Assembly: GCF_033439725.1 (NCBI RefSeq)
Contig: NW_026944385.1
Location: 3,195,001 to 3,259,000, forward strand
Source of the DNA: Neurospora tetraspora
Lineage: Eukaryota; Ascomycota; Sordariomycetes; Sordariales; Sordariaceae
Reading direction: 5' to 3'
DNA: 64,000 bases
Shown here: piece after piece, positions 11,931 through 25,690 of the stretch
Numbering within the stretch: the first letter of the stretch is position 1
Layout of the letters: each line of letters starts with the position of its first letter
Notes under the pieces: model-generated
Database searches by the model: none
What the model saw: the letters and a program-made list of their open reading frames with translations, nothing else
What the model was told of the DNA's origin: nothing
Program-made: the position numbers and the translations under genes

Positions 11931-12359
11931 TGTGTACAGTAGCCGGAGCCACTCTGGTTCGAGGGAAAAAAGTAAAGAGGACAAGCAGTGACAGGCTACC
12001 GATGCCACCCACACTGGAGAGACTGGAACGCGCCCAAGCCAATCCCTGTTGCGCTCAATCAAACAAGCTGATTTGAGCGCGGCGGTGCAAGGGGCATCCA
12101 CAGACGATCGATGTGGACGACAAAGGATTTCTAGACAGGAAGCGCTGCGCAGTATGTGGATGTACAAGTGTAAGTACCAGTGTTGTAAAGAGCATGCGTG
12201 TGTGGGTGAATGCCCTGTAATCTGTGTAATCTGTATTGATGTGGCACGGGAGGAACTGGCTGGGATGAAAGGAATGCTGTGTGACTGGTGGTCCCCAAGG
12301 ACGGCACGGGAAGCAATGTCAGTGACGGTTGGTGTGTGTGTGGTTTTTGCCGAGTAGTA

Positions 12360-12605
12360 TACCGCTAATTCTCATTCCCGTCGGATTTATCCTTCCCACA
12401 TACGGTCTAGTAGATCGGGGAAAGGACCTGCATGCCGGAGCGCCAACGTAGCAGATGGGGCTGACAGACTTAGCGAGGCCACTCAAGACGACTGGCAAGT
12501 TCCAGCATGCGGGTGACTCGCAGCGGATGGCAGGACAGCACAACTCCTAAACTTGAGTAGTGGGACAGGGGGGGATAAATCCGACGGGAGTGAGAAAAAG
12601 CGGTA
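12360..12605. mobile_element. 246-bp MITE with ~31-bp terminal inverted repeats and TA ends
   Basis: The left end (12360-12392) and the right end (12573-12605) are inverted copies of each other. Both share the block CCGTCGGATTTATCC and the tip ACCGCT/AGCGGT, and differ at about 3 positions in 31. Each tip sits next to a TA dinucleotide, as expected for a Tc1/mariner-type target duplication. The ~180-bp interior has no convincing ORF, so this is probably a non-autonomous element. It lies 430 bp upstream of the Sec7-gene ATG, so it may affect that promoter. Confidence 0.75.
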
Positions 12606-15041
12606 GTCGTAACGGCCCCGGAGTACCTCTACCAAGAAGTCACTCCCCTTCTTGTCTGTCAATTCCGTCTTCAGTTTGAGCAGCTGAGACTGATGGAGGG
12701 AATTGGAAGTGGGATTGGAACTTAAAAGGTCACGGCGTCAGTGCAGTGTCCTCGGCTGATCGTCCAATCCATGACACGTCAGCGTACCTGTACTGTGTGG
12801 AGGGAGTGGGGCATCGATAAACGACTGGCTCCTGCTTCTCCCGTCGCTGGAATAATGGAAACTTCAAATTTACAACTTCCAGGTTGTAGTTTCCCCAGAC
12901 TCAAGACTGGAGTCTCCAAAGTCTTGTGCCTCCCATAAAAAAGCTGCACTGACGAGGAAAGCGACACCGAGATACAGGATACTGATCGCCGGACCACCAA
13001 AGATGGTAGATTGAGGCAACCGCACTCAGACTTAGGCTGATGGAGGCTGAGTAAAGTCTGAAACAAAAATGGTCTCGAGTGGAATGCAGTGCCTAGCGTT
13101 CGAACTCTTAGGCGGGAGTGCGGGGATTCGCTCCGCACGGTTCAGGTACCACTCATTCAGGTACCAGAACCCCAGACAGGGACTTCCTGGCCTTGAAGTC
13201 CACAAATGCTTTCATGATGCCTTCTAAAATTCACACATGACGGACACACCCAAGTCTGTCTCCAACCAATCTCCGCTGTGAGTCTCGTGTACTGCTTTAG
13301 CTGAAAGCCTGCTCACCTCAACACTTCAAAGGAATCTGGAGAAGATCGGATGGAAGTGGAAGCAGTGACATGCCCCCTCGATGCGGAGGCCCCTTTTTCT
13401 GGATACTGAATGCAAGTCACAATGCATGCCCGGCTTCTTCAACGCTCGTTGGCTCACACAAACTGCGCTTTCCCCTTTCGTGTTGCCAAATGAAACTTTG
13501 GTGCCCACTGCCCACCAGATTGATGCAGTCCGTGCACTTTCTTTCCGTTGTCTGGCTCTTGAGCACCTCTCTGCCCTGCACAAGACCAAAGCATTGAATG
13601 AGCACCTCTCTGAGCACCTCTTTTCGGCCTCCATCGATCCGGACCCTGAACTCGTTTGTCTCCGTCGTAACCTCAACTCCCCTGGTCCGATCTTCCTGAT
13701 CCAGGCATGTATCTGAAACGTACCTTGACTTGAGGAGAGGATCGATATCAAGAGTGTTCCTCATTGTGTTTCGCCAAGCCTCAAGCGTTGCAACTTGGGG
13801 GTCCACCGAAATTTTACCTCCGGAGAGTTTTTGTCTCTGCCCCTGGAGCTATTTACCAAGGGGCCTTCTAAGGGGCTGCCATATCCGATAGACCCGTTTG
13901 CTATATCCGTTTGTTAGCTTTCCGAGACGCCAGATAGTCCAACAAGGCAATTGTTTTCTTGACGGGACGGGATGGACAGAGGAAAACTGTTGTACAACCA
14001 TCCGGAGGCTAATCAAAAGAAAATGTCATGGCAATCTCTCGATGTGGTTCTAACTCCACAGTATCGACCAGACTTCACCCAAACCGTGACATGACAGTAA
14101 CAAGCAGCTGGAGACAAACACGCGCCAACAGACACTAAAGTGTTGGTAAAAGGAACCGACTCCTTGGACCACCATACCCAGTCCATTGATGAGCCCTTGT
14201 TGTTGTTGGTGGCCTCCACCGTCGACACTCGACATGAGCACACCATCAAGAAGACGCTTGGCAGCCACGTTTTCAGTCCGTCCAGGGATAGTAAATCATG
14301 GCCATGTTAGTCCAAGCTATAGGTAATATTTATCTCCAGACGACTACACGACTTGCCAACCGGAATACCTACCACGCAATCTTCCATCAAAGCCACTTGA
14401 CACATTCCGTCCACTTACAAGCCCAGAAACGCTTCCGACTATGTACATCACATGCCCGTTTAGGCCGTTATGATGACGATGAGAAATGAGAGCCGCAATT
14501 CAGCATGAATCGTATCTTCTGGTTCGTCAATGTCCCGAACATTCAGTTCCCTTTATAGATTTTCGTTTCTTTTTTTTTCCCTGTGCTGCTACGCAATCTA
14601 CGCAGTAACCGTTGCTGGCTGCATGGAGCTACGCAGTATGCATCTCGGCATCTCAATGGCATGTCAAATTTCAAGTTGTTTTGTTTTGTATGGTGCAGCC
14701 CTTTGTGGGTTTGAATTTCCACACAAAAGTCCTATAGTCTACACAGTAAACACAAACATCTCAATGAAAACAGGCCCGACGTAGCCATGGCAAAAGGAGG
14801 CCATAGTAATGCTTGGAGAAGTTGCCACAAGGAACTGCGAATGGTAACAAACACCTTTCAAGGGTGGATCGCAATGTCACTTCACGACGCAATGCAGTTA
14901 GAGATGCATACATGTCAATTTAACGTACAGTACTCTATGTACAATCTAGTGCTGGTTTGTTTATTAGCTTGGTACCTACGTACTCCTGGTATATTGGACG
15001 AGATCTCTTCCGAAGTGTCCTAAACCTTATAAGGACTAAAT

Positions 15042-15200
15042 GAAAGGCATTAAGAAGATTTAATACGGTGTATTTTACTTTAGAAAAAGCATATTCACAG
15101 TATGAAAATGGCTAGGTACGAATCCGAAAGGCATTAACAAGATCCAATACAGTGTAATCTATTTTGGAAAAGGTCTATTCACAGTATGAAAACGCCTAGG
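15042..15200 (+). repeat. two-copy direct repeat, 84-bp period
   Basis: The unit begins near GAAAGGCATTAA and ends near ATTCACAGTATGAAAA, then NGCCTAGG or GGCTAGG. It occurs at 15042 and again at about 15126. Differences between copies are mostly C/T and G/A transitions. Confidence 0.7.
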
Positions 15201-15209
15201 GAAGTTAAC

Positions 15210-15380
15210 CCGAGGTCTCGAGCTAACAAACAAACCAGTATTGGACTGTACATTGTGGCTTCATATTTGACAATATGTAAAAGATTTTGAGAAACAGAGA
15301 GTAAAAGAAAATATTGGATGGCTTTCAGATTGGCTCCGGAGTCAGACCAAGAAGTGAAGATTGGGAATAAAAATAATAGT
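15210..15380. repeat. left arm of a long-range inverted repeat flanking the AT-rich block
   Basis: The core 15282-15345 (AGAAACAGAGAGTAAAAGAA, then AATATTGGATGGCTTTCAG and TTGG) is matched in inverse orientation by 35330-35395. Weaker similarity continues on both sides, including TGTACATTGTGGC. The partner arm is at about 35295-35435. Confidence 0.7.
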
Positions 15381-15558
15381 TTGGTAAGTAGGTACCGTTT
15401 GGTAGTAAGGCAGGTGGGTAACGACTGCTACAGGACAGGTGGAAAGAACGAGACCCGTCAATTGTCGAAAAAAGGGAGGCATGGGTTTCAAAGCCACAAG
15501 AAACCCACAAGAGCAATGGAGGGAGGCATTGTAGCAATTGAAAAAAGTAGACAGAGAA

Positions 15559-15760
15559 TGTCATAGGGCTAAGGCCCGGGCTGTAGCGCTCTAGTCATTG
15601 ACCTAAGCTGTTATAAGGCACCGTAGCTATATTTATATAGCCCCTATTAAAACCTTGTATCTCTGGTAAAGCTGCCTCTTAGATAGAACTTTTCTTCTTT
15701 ATAGAACCTTAATTAAACTATATAACTAATACTTATATTAATTATATTATCCCCATTATA
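15559..15760 (+). repeat. 5' LTR of the outer element
   Basis: Aligned by eye to 34754-34955 without gaps over 202 bp. Almost all differences are transitions, and this copy is often the more AT-rich one (for example TAATACTTATATTAATTATA against TAGCACCTGTATTAACTGTG). Confidence 0.88.
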
Positions 15761-17580
15761 TTAAGTTCTATTTTAATAGACCTAATAGAATAAGATAAAT
15801 AGTTGCTACAATAGTAGTAGTAAGGCCTACCCACCTAAATAGCCGTAATTAGAATTCCTATAGAGTTTTCCGCCGCTATAGCCGCCGCAGCCGTAGAATA
15901 AAAAAAAAGTACGAAGAGAGAAGCCGTATACTTCGTATAAGAGAAGGAAGATTTCGCTAGGACGCTATTTACTAGCGACGTATTTGCTTAAATAATAAGA
16001 ATAGCGCTTAATATATGACTTATTATTTAAAATTAATAGAACTCCTTCAACGTTACTATACTTACTATGATAACTATTATTACCCCGAGCGCTGTAATCG
16101 GTATTATATAAGAAGCCGTTCCTTATTATAATTCTAAGCGTAAAACTATCCGTTAATTAAAGTAGGACGGAACCCATTTTATGTTCGGTTTCTATATTAC
16201 TTAATTACGCTTTATATATAAAAAGAAGAAGTTAGTGAGAGTTATTATTAATAATAAATCGGGCTAACTAATATTATTAGACGCCTTTCTAATTAATAAA
16301 ATAATTAAAGTAAAAGCCTTCTAACGCTATAGTAGTATTAGTAAAGCTTATAAACCCGAATATTTTTTTTAACTACTTCGAATTAATCTTCGGTAATAAA
16401 AACGAACAAAGATTAGCCTTAACCCGCTTATATATTATATAATAGAGAGAAAATTAATCCTTATCAGATTGTCTCTTTGCGTTTAAAGAGAACTTTACGA
16501 AAATTAGAGGCCTTACTTAGGAAAATAATTCTAAGCTAACTTAATTAGAAATTTCTATATTTAATACTCTTTACGATTAATTAATTTTAATTTATATACT
16601 TGAAATTTACGACCTCTATATTAAATAATTAAAAGATATTACGTAGAAATTTAAGGCTAGTAAAGCCTTCTATAATATTAGGGGTAATTAAAAAAAGATA
16701 TAATAATTATTATTAGAATTCCCTTTCCCGGCGCGACCCTACCCCTACCCTTAAATATTTTAAAAGTATAAACGGTAATATTACAATAGGCTATATTAAA
16801 ATAAAGGGTAATTCTAGTAATAAAGATATTAAGCGTATTAAATAGGTTTCTTAGAACGGAAGAAATAAGCGTTATACATTAAATTTCTATTTCTGTTGCG
16901 GAGTTGATAGGTATATAATTGGTAATTATATATATTAGCCGGTATAATATCCCCTTATTAGTATTAAATTTATAAAGATTAAGCTTAAAGTAGAACCTAT
17001 ATTAAAAAATAATAATAAGTATTCTTCTTTTAAAGAGTCGGAAAAAGAGTAGCTCCTTTATAAAATCGAATAAAAGAGTATTTTAAAGTACTAAGTAAGG
17101 AAGCGGGAATTAAAAGTTTTCTAGGACTTATAGAAATAAATATTATTAAGATATCTATTGTTATTAATAATAAAGATCGTTTCTATACCTTCGTCGATAA
17201 AGGTTACTAGTATTATACTATAATTAGTAAAAGTATCATTAAAAAGTTAAAAATTCCTATTATACCCATACCTAAGAGATAGGTACGAGGAACTTTGATA
17301 GAAATAGAAGGGGCGGAAATTAAGGGGATTATTTATTTTAAGGTAGATATTTATAAGTATAAATCCATTATTTATATTTACGTAGTCCTTAAGCTAAAAT
17401 TCCCTATTATTTTAGGGAAACTATAGTTAATTATTATAAAAACCTACTCTATCCTTTATAAATATAAATTTTAATACGGAATAGCTAGTTATTAAATCCT
17501 ATACTTAGGATATTCCCTAAAGAATTTCTCCCTAAAAGCTAAGGAATTTAAAGAAGTAGTATACTATTTGGCAACTATAT
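15761..17580 (+). pseudogene. gag-protease relic of the outer gypsy element
   Basis: Translation with many stops still shows a CCHC zinc knuckle near 16880-16930 (YFCCGVDRYIIGNY, with some Cys changed to Tyr) and a retropepsin near 17180-17470. The latter contains FVDKG (from the active-site D-[NS/T]-G) and FPIILGK, the second conserved loop of the gypsy protease. The frame breaks off around 17590, where an unrelated LTR-like sequence begins. Not functional. Confidence 0.75.
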
Positions 17581-17591
17581 TCGTAACTATA

Positions 17592-17821
17592 GTGTTATGA
17601 GATATTCTAGGCAGGTGCCTGAATGCCCCACTCTGTCTTGGCACACGCTCTGTTGAGCTTGGGACTGCTCTATCGAGTAGGATATATTATATAAGAGTAC
17701 TTTCCCTATCAACCTCTGTCAAAATTAATTAAATTATTAATTTATATTATATTAACCTAACGTCTATCTTACTTATACTCTATAAAGTCGTATACGAAGT
17801 CCCAGGTTAAGGCTCTCGACA
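17592..17821 (+). repeat. putative 5' LTR of an inner + strand element
   Basis: It starts TGTTATGAGATATTCTAGGC and plausibly ends CTCTCGACA (TG...CA, 230 bp). Its first ~110 bp are rich in CA and TG, unlike everything around it. I could not find a matching 3' copy downstream, so the LTR identity and right boundary are inferred. Confidence 0.45.
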
Positions 17822-18299
17822 ATACTTATCTTCAATTTCTTTTAATAAGACTATCGTTAACTGTTACGTACTATTACTCCATCTAATAACCAATTACTCA
17901 CTTTATTATTCTATATTAGTATTACTTATCAAGTATCGCTTCGCGTAATAAGTAGTACCTATAGTTCAGTTTTAAACCGACCTTATTATTCTTTATATCT
18001 TTTTTCGTTTTTTTCCTTTCGTAAAGGGGGAAATTCTATCTTTGTTTCTTTAATTTTAATAACAATTTATTAGATTTATTACTATTTATTTAATTTACCC
18101 TTTTAGACTAAGTATTTGCCTATCCTATTCAATTTTAAGCCCCATTTCTTTATAATTCTTTTATTATTCCTTTAAATTTTAAAGTTAAATTTTACGATAT
18201 TAAACGGTAATATTATTCCCTAGACGGCTTTTAACTTTTAGGACGGTAATTTAATATATAAAGTATATTAGATTTTTAAATTTATAATATTCTAATCCT

Positions 18300-21200
18300 A
18301 ACTTTACTACGAAGAACGTCTTACCCCTCCGGCCGCCGAACTTCTTATTAAAGCTGCTAAATTTCGCTTTAATACGGAAACCGGCCAAATCGAAATTTAA
18401 AAAGATTAAATTAACGAGATTAATAATAATATTTATAATAAAAGCTAAATCGTCGATATTAATATAATTAATAAAGAAATTTAATAGATTCTATATAAAT
18501 ATTATAATTTTATTGCTAAATACTCTTTTAAAGGACGATAAATTTAACCTTTTCTTAAACAAAGAAACGGCGCTTCTATTTAATTTAAGAAAAAGTATTA
18601 ATAATAATATATAACTAAACTAAAAGTTAATAATAATAAAACTACTTAATACAAAATCAATAATATTATTATTAAAATAGCTGCTAATATACTAATTCCC
18701 CCCAATACTAATGGCTCCGTCGCTTCTAATTCTTAATTTTCGTTTAATAATTTTTCTAATACTATTAGAATAGTCGACCCGTTGCCTTTTATAAATCCTA
18801 CTTAAATTCTTATTCTTCCTTCTTTATTACTAATTCTAATAGAATAGTTTTCTTACTCCAATTAATCCCTTCGTCCGCTTTCGCCTACCGAATCTATTAT
18901 CTCCTATATTAATTTAATTATTAAAATTACTACTAATTTTACTTAATAGCTTATAATTAATCCTACTACTAAATATTTCGCTAATATAATATAAATGGAA
19001 GCTTTAATTAAATTTGTCTAAAAATAGTAATAGGAACGAACTTTTATACAATTAGAACCGACTATAACTAATAAATTCCCGATTTATTTCGTTAATCTGG
19101 TCTAAAATATTTTATATTTTGTTTAAAACAATATAAAGTTTAATTTTAATTTAGCCGCTCCGGCCGCCGCTCGGCGTAATCCTATTTAATAAACCAATAA
19201 TTCTATTATTAATCGGCCTTAATATACTATAAGCTTTATTAGTATTACTAATAATACTACTATAATTAACGCTAAGGATCTATATAATATTATTAACCTT
19301 ATTAATTATATAAAAAACCTTCGGATTAATTATATTAACCGTTTACCCCTATTTAATAACATTCATTAATAGCCCGTTTATAATTACTATAATATATTAC
19401 TTCTATTAACTGGCCGTTATATTTTTATTTATACTATAAAAATAATTTTTCAAGAATTTACTAAACAAAAAAGAGCCCCCGCTAATAAAGAAGAAATTAA
19501 ATATTAATTCCGTTAAACGGAATAGCGAGCCTGTTTAATTAAATAAGTCCACTAAATTTATTAAATTTAAAAATAAAGTATACTTCTTTCCGTTTAACCA
19601 ATTCTTATTTAAATTCGCCCTGTACAAACTCTTCCTATTTAAATTCCCTTATTATATTCAACTTTTCACTAGGGTAATTAACTTATAAATACTCTGAAAT
19701 TTTCCGTACGCTTCGCAAACGCTTCTTCCAATATTTCCTATTAATTAGCTAAAACTAATAGCGGCAACATTATATCGGACAATATTACCCTCTATAAAAT
19801 ATTTAAAAATTTATATAACCGCCTTAAGGAATTTAAACTTTGTAATAATATTATATTTAATAAAAGATTTACTATGCCAGTTAATACTCTTAATAATAAA
19901 TCTATTTAATAAAAACTTCTTAACGTCGGCATATTTTTCCCTAACGCCCTTAATAATAAAAAGAAATAAAGAGTCTATATTAATAGTAAAATTAATATTT
20001 ATATTAATTATTATTTATTTACTAATATAATTAATAACGTTTCGTTCGTTTATACCGAATATTGTAAAATTATAATTAATAATTTTCAATAATTATTAGC
20101 AAGTATTATATTCTTTTAATAGATTAATATTCTATTTTATACCGAACGTAACAATTTTATAGCAAACTTAACTATATTACCGACGCTTTATATTGTATTT
20201 TCAATATTAAACTTAATAAAACGTAGAAATAATTCAATATAAATAAATTTACCGTCGAAATATATAAGAAAAATAATTAGGCTTTATATAATTTCTCTAA
20301 AGAGTTATTTAAATATATTCGTTTATAGGGTAATAATACCGACTTTTAATTTTATACCCATCTTTAAAATAGTTTATATTATAAATTAAAATTTTATTAC
20401 GCTAAGTTTAATTTCGGTTATTCTATTGGTTAATATATTAATAACGTTCAAATGTTTTATTTCTTTTATAGTAAATTCGTAAATGTTTCTAAAACTCCGT
20501 ATTTAATTTATTTCACTATTAGTAATATTAATAATATAATAAAAGAGGATGTTATAATAGCCGTTTATTCTAGTTTTTAGGGAAATAGGGATAGTAATAA
20601 ACTTTTTTTTAAAAGAAGTTTTTAATTTAATAATAATGATTTTACTAAAAAGGGTAATATAAAGTTTTATTTTAATAGCGGAGGATTTAAGAAATTTAGC
20701 GATAAATTTAATAAATGTAATAGTAACCGTTTGGGTAATAATAATAATCGTAACCGTCGTTAGGGTAAAAAGTTCGAAAAGTATTATTATTTTAAGGATA
20801 GTCGTTACGCCTATATTAATTCCGCGACTGTTTTTACGGATAATTTCAACGCCAAGAATAAGGTTTACTATTTATAGAACGAAAATTACCATTTTATAAG
20901 TAACTTCGAAGAAAGAATAATTGAAGTTAATATAAATACTTCCGCTATTAAGTATAATAATAAGTATTCTATTTATTTTACCGGTTTTTTAGTTCCCTTT
21001 AATATCATATTTTCCGATATTCTATAATCTTCCGTTCTACTAACTTCGTTTTCGTTAACTCTGGTTATTATTATTAATATTATTCCTGTTAAATGTACCG
21101 ACTTCGATGACTACGTTGTACCCCTATCATTAAATTTATTATCTAATGCTCATTTTATAACGATTACTAAACGTTTAGAGTTAATTTAAATATTTAGTAG

Positions 21201-24200
21201 GTTATTTTATCCTTTATTTAAAAATTGAATAAAAATTACCGAAAGTTTTCGGATTATATTAAATTGGGTTAGTAAAGTAAAAGAAGTAGATATTATATTA
21301 AAATTTTTAATATTAGTTAATAAATAGAAATTTAAATTATTGGAGGTATAATATAAAGATTAATATTATTTACTTGCTTTTACGGAAAGGTAGATAATTA
21401 AAGTTATCCTAGATATCACTAGTGGATATTAAATCGAACCCTAGTACTCTTATAATTATTATATATTTTAATTCCGGTTATTTATTCATTATAGTAAGGC
21501 GTACGTTTATTAAAAAATATTTACTTAATATTTAATTTTTATTAATCCTACCGAACGTTATAAAAGGAATCAATTCGAAAATAATTATTAATATTATCGC
21601 CGAATTTGACTTGTATATAGAAGGAAAGGTAAACGGCGTTATAATTAATAACTATTTCCAAATATGTATTTTAATTATCGAAGAATTTAACCCGAATATA
21701 TTATTAAGAACCGACTTCCTTCGCTATTATAACGTGAAAATAAATTTTAATACTACTTTTCATTCTTTTAGATTTATTTTTAGTATAAAAATATAGGAAA
21801 AAGTCTTTTCTAAAAGAGAAGAAGCCGGAAAAAATATATTAATTACTAAAGTATTTGCTAAAAGAAATACTGTTTTTATAATTTATTAGTTAAGTACTTT
21901 CTAAGTGCGCTATAGTACTTAGCTTAATAATTAGTAATTCTACTAAGGTGAACGTTCTATTTATAATTTTTACGCCCAATTCTATAGTTTGCTAAACGTT
22001 ATAATAAATAGTAAAATATATAAAGTAATTCTTTACTTTAATTATTTTAATAATAACCTTTTTATTCCTATAGGCACTCGAATTGGTATAATTATACGTC
22101 CTTTGCCTAAAGTTAATGAGAAAACTATATTTTTCGACGTATTAAATGTAATTTACTTAACTACTAAGAGCTAAGCTAGCCTCTTTCCTAAATAATATAC
22201 TATATATATTAATAAAATTACTAAAAACGATAAGGAAATTACTATTTAAAAGAGGCTTTTAACGTTCTATTTTATTAATTAAATAAACCTAATAATATTA
22301 ATTCTATCCCCTCCAAAGTAAGTATTAATATTTATAATACTAATTTCGATTTTGCTTAGTAATTAAAAAAGCTTCCTAAATGAATACGTGGACGTTTTTA
22401 GAAATAGAAGGATTATTCTAATAAAAGAAGAGGATAAAATACGTATTAATCTCGTCGAGGGATAGTAAATTTAGTAGAGAATCATTAAAATTTACTTACT
22501 TAGAGTTAAAGACCGCGAATTTTTCAATAAGGAATATAATAAAATATACGTTTAAAGTAAAATAGTATTTATATTATAGTTTACGCTAATTACGTACCCT
22601 ATATTTATTATATAATAGAAATTTAATAGCGTCGATAAGGGTCGTATAATTATTAACTTATAGCCGCTAAATAATATTATTATTCCAGACGTCTACATGT
22701 TACCCGACTAAAAGGATATTATTAATATTATAGTCAGTAAGAAATTCTTTTCGATTTTTAACGTCGCCAGTTTCTTTTATTAATTACCTATTTTAATAAA
22801 ATATTGTAATAAAATAGTAGTAATTAGTCCGCATAGTCTTAAATAATTTAATATTATACTTATAGGTTTTAAAAATTTGCCCGCCTTTATATAATGGTTT
22901 ATGAATTAATTTTTCTTCAATTACCGCTCCTTTATTCGTACTTATATTAATAATACCATTATGTTTAATAATATTAAGGAAGAGCATTTAAAATATATTA
23001 ATATTATAATAAACTTCTTTAATAAATACTATATCTATATTAGTACTAATAAATCCTTCATAATTTACCCCTCTATATAGCTACTTAGCAATCTTATCGA
23101 TAGCGAAGGTCGTAAACGTACTAAAAATTGTATTAAAGCTTTTTAAAAGTTTAATTTTTCCGATACTTTAAATATTCTTAAGATTTATTTTAAAATAGCC
23201 AGCTAATTAAGATAAGGAATGCTTTAATTCGCTATTAAGGAAGAATTATTTTACTATAGGAAAACCGAATTGCTTAAGCGAATACGCGAATTGGAAAATT
23301 TGTAATTAGGAGTAATAAAGTAAGCAAAAAAAGCTTATACGTCGAAGGTTAAATTTGTACTAATTAAGGAGGAGATCGAAGCTTTTTATACTATATAGGA
23401 AAATTTATATAATTAAATACATATATTATATTACGTTAAAAGCGAAGATTTATTTATTAAAACTAGCGCTAATGGTATAATATATAGAATTTACGTTTTT
23501 TAATTTAAATGCCTATAAAATGGTAAATCCATTCCTAGTATAAATAAAATTCGCCTAACTATAATTAAACCGGTCTACTTCCTATTAAGATTAACGACCT
23601 TAGCTGAAAAGAAATATAATTTTATAAAAGTAAAAATCGTAATTATTATTTAAACCCTCCAAAAATTTAAGAAAATAGTATTATTTAACGAATAACGCGT
23701 AAATATTATTATTGATTACGCTTCTACTACTAATATTATTAAATATACTTCTTTATAAACTATAGATTTAATTAAAATTAACCCTAAATTTACTAACGCT
23801 AATAATTAGGCATTATAATTTAATTTAAATATTTGCTATATCTTAAGTCCCCTAAATATTATTCCTAACGCTTTATTAAAATTATTTACTACCAAACTAA
23901 TTAATAATAATAATATTTCTAGAGAATTTACTAATATTTAGTCCTATTTTAACTATTTAGAAAGTTTTACCACCTTCTCCTTCTTATATACAAATATTTT
24001 TCTAAATACTCGGACCGTTTTACTAATTATTGTTCTTACTTTTCGGAAATAATTAATTAAAATATACCCTTCTGATTTTAAATATAGTAAAATTCTCTAA
24101 TTAATTAAAAAAGTTAACGCTCCAAACTATATTTATATATGCTACTCTAGTAAGCGCCCTAATTTGCCCGCTAATCTTTACTTATTCGAAAATAGTTTTC

Positions 24201-25690
24201 TTTTCTATATTAATTATTAAAACGAACGACGTCTTTATATCCTTCGCTTATATATATAAAAAATACTAAAATTAGTATATAATAAAAGGTATTATTTTAA
24301 TATTAATAAAATAGTAGACGATTTATTTTAATTTTATATATAATGTAAGAAATAAATAGTATAGGAATATATTAAATACTATAAAGTATATTATTAAAAT
24401 TAATATAATTGGTAATTAATTCCTAACGAATTTTTATTTATTTGAATATTCCCGCGCCCATTTCCTATAATTATTATAAATTTTATTACTAATATACTAA
24501 CCGTTAAATCCGTTAATATTATATAATTTATTCTTAATTTTAATAATTTTACTATAATATATAATATTATTTATAACTTTAATAAAAAAGTGCTATTATT
24601 AGTAAATTACTTAATATATAACGCGCGTAAATAAATTAAAGTCTTATTCTAAATTTTACGTCACTACGATTAGGGTTTACCGGTTACTATTATTAATAAT
24701 TATAATCCTAAGTTCGTTTCCGGTATTTAGCGTAGTATTTTCGAAGTTTTAATTATTAATTTACTTTTCTCTACAATTTATTACGCCTAAATTGATAAAT
24801 AATCGGAATATATCAATTAAATAATAGAAATAACGATCCGTATATAGTACGCTACCAATACTCTTCCTTAGACGTTAATATTAATAATTTTATAATATAA
24901 TTTAAATAATGCTATTTAATTTATAATTAAATTATCGCTTAACGAATTAATATATAAATTTAAGCCTCGGGCTATATTTAATCTTTTCGTCCCGGATATA
25001 AAGGAGGCGTTAACCGCGGAATTATTAATTTTACTACATTTAAAATATTAACTCAAAGTAGTAAAATTTATTAATAAAGTTAATATAGTTATTAAAAAAC
25101 GTTATAACGCTAAATACTTTCTAAGTATATTCGAAATTAAAGATAAAGTTTATTTATAATTAAATAACAATTATCATCTACCTAATAGTTTAAGGAAGAA
25201 ATAGTTTATAGAATATATAAGCCTTTATAAAATTTTTAGGAAAGTTAGCCCTCTAATTTATAAATTTAACCTACCTGGCAATTAGCGTACGTATCTAATT
25301 ATTTTAGTAATTTACTTTTATAAGCCCGCTTAAAGTTCGGATCCCTTTAATTATAAAATACTGCTTCCTAAGCCTATAAACATTAATAATTAAGAAGAAT
25401 AAGAAGTTGAAAATTTAATAGTTAAAGATTAAAGTCCGTCGGATATTAAATATCTTATTAAATAAATTAAATACTAAAATAAAGACAATATATAGGAATT
25501 ACGTACTGAATTTCTGAAGAATTCGAAGGAAAAAGTAAAGGAATTTAATATAGAATACTTATTAGAACTTCCGTTCTAAGGTACTTATAGGAAAGTAATT
25601 TAGTATATTAATCATTAAAATAGGCGACCGTAAATCAAATTTAATAGGAATACTAAAGAATTTTTTAATAACGTAGGGGAGAGGAAACGA
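18300..25690 (+). pseudogene. inner gypsy element 1: gag-PR-RT-RNaseH-IN relic
   Basis: Ordered, stop-ridden similarity is visible on the + strand. A gag-like region is followed by a zinc knuckle near 20770-20810 (KKFEKYYYFKDSRYAY) and a protease at about 21400-21790 (NILLRTDFLRYYNVKI, from the ILLGxDFL motif). RT lies at about 22680-23400 (KKFFSIFNVASFFY; a degraded YIDD region read as TYINNTIMF; NFFNKYYIYIS), then RNaseH and integrase-like sequence to about 25570. The purine tract GGGGAGAGGAAACGA (25676-25690) may be its polypurine tract. Three short open stretches here (21611-21796, 21989-22174 and an antisense one at 22793-22987) are remnants, not genes. Confidence 0.75.

Larger units (their letters stand above)
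12606..15558. other. gene-free spacer left of the retrotransposon block
   Basis: About 3 kb with only short reading frames on either strand, none with recognisable domains, plausible introns or good start contexts. It contains an 84-bp-period, two-copy direct repeat (15042-15200) and one arm of an inverted repeat (about 15210-15380). No RNA gene was recognised. Confidence 0.6.

Noticed and set aside
11930-12167. N-terminal extension of the Sec7 protein
   Set aside because: The frame is open but contains no ATG before 11930 and looks like 5' UTR.
13326-13806. Short overlapping frames on both strands
   Set aside because: No domain, no introns, no good start codon; both strands equally open.
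21611-22174. Two 61-codon frames in the AT-rich block as possible small genes
   Set aside because: They are surviving pieces of a gypsy protease and its downstream linker, within a relic full of stops.
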